Shown: positions 49,927 through 50,035 of the stretch, one piece after another | How positions within the stretch are numbered: position 1 is the first letter of the stretch | Layout: every line of letters starts with the position of its first letter | NCBI RefSeq assembly: GCF_001424945.1 | Contig: NZ_LMCW01000009.1 | Span: 1 to 50,035 of the forward strand | DNA: 50,035 nucleotides | Origin: Rhizobium sp. Root1203 | GTDB lineage: Bacteria > Pseudomonadota > Alphaproteobacteria > Rhizobiales > Rhizobiaceae | Reading direction: 5' to 3' | Program-made: the position numbers and the translations under genes | Notes under the pieces: model-generated | Seen by the model: only the letters and a program-made list of their open reading frames with translations | The model's database searches: none | What the model was told of the DNA's origin: nothing

Positions 49927-50035
49927 CTGGTGCGCGTCGCGGGGAGCGCCGACGTTTGCCGGCGCCCATTTCTTCAGCCGAAGATCATTTTCTGATAGGC
50001 AGCCAGCATCTGCGGATCCTCGACAGACCCATGGT
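49440..50035 (+). repeat. LLM-SnoaL block, second copy (runs off the window)
   Basis: Direct repeat of about 29754-30346, including the LLM 3' half, the hairpin and the 66-bp unit at the end of the SnoaL gene. The window stops inside it, so a second SnoaL gene may follow. Confidence 0.88.

Noticed and set aside
1..50035. CRISPR arrays, tRNA or rRNA genes
   Set aside because: No regularly spaced short repeats, and no cloverleaf or rRNA-like sequence was noticed on reading; a tRNAscan or Infernal run would be needed to exclude them fully.

Overview
The window looks like an accessory (plasmid or island-like) stretch from a high-GC alphaproteobacterium of the Hyphomicrobiales, probably a Rhizobiaceae relative. 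Evidence: a DUF1476 (ATP-synthase zeta type) gene, which is an alphaproteobacterial family; an IS1182 transposase and a rhizobial-type tyrosine recombinase; a FixL/FixJ-like two-component system; and a GntR/SIS/PfkB/DAO/ABC locus of the kind rhizobia and agrobacteria use for sugar-amino acid (Amadori or opine-like) conjugates. No tRNA, rRNA or CRISPR array was seen. All assignments come from reading the sequence; no database search was run.

Layout. 0-7.2 kb is a graveyard-like region: IS1182 transposase, a small unknown, an intact SRPBCC protein, fused remnants of DUF4287 and Eis/GNAT-SCP2 genes, an intact cupin, a frameshifted thermonuclease, a DUF2332 gene and an integrase broken by one missing base. 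7.4-13.8 kb is a catabolic locus: GntR regulator, FrlB-like SIS deglycase, PfkB kinase, then on the other strand a solute-binding protein, DAO-type FAD oxidase, ABC permease and a broken EamA exporter. Related short palindromes lie before both divergent units. 14-20.4 kb holds a zeta-subunit paralog, an AAC(6')-like acetyltransferase, an ECF41 sigma fragment, then a minus-strand series of detoxification genes (DJ-1/PfpI, two tautomerases, DsbA/FrnE, SDR, VOC).

20.8-50 kb is a dense series of small-molecule redox and hydrolytic enzymes: FdhF/YdeP-like molybdoenzyme, alpha/beta hydrolase, LLM flavin oxidoreductase, SnoaL, MFS transporter, nitronate monooxygenase, an SDR-RidA-crotonase-unknown-isochorismatase operon, aldehyde dehydrogenase, secreted metallo-beta-lactamase-fold lactonase, second crotonase, GlcG/HbpS-like protein and VOC protein. 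It includes a large winged-helix/NB-ARC regulator, a LuxR-type regulator with a degenerate receiver, and a complete signalling set (FixJ-type regulator, stand-alone receiver, GAF-PAS-PAS-PAS histidine kinase).

The main discovery candidate is a shared promoter-proximal motif, ACCWWNGTNCAATAG. It is often preceded, exactly 17 nt upstream, by a second ACC-N2-GGT-type box. I found it before at least twelve transcription units between 17 and 50 kb, commonly 64-92 bp ahead of the start codon. The ACC-NN-GGT core resembles sites of FixJ/StyR/TodT-type regulators, and one such regulator in the window carries a site itself. This suggests one clustered regulon. Two of the sites stand about 20 bp before the predicted start of a ~156-nt element ending in a near-identical intrinsic terminator (20.9 and 49.2 kb), a possible regulon-linked small RNA or leader family. 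Several duplicated fragments (cupin/nuclease tails, tautomerase, LLM-SnoaL) show that the region has been assembled and eroded by repeated recombination.
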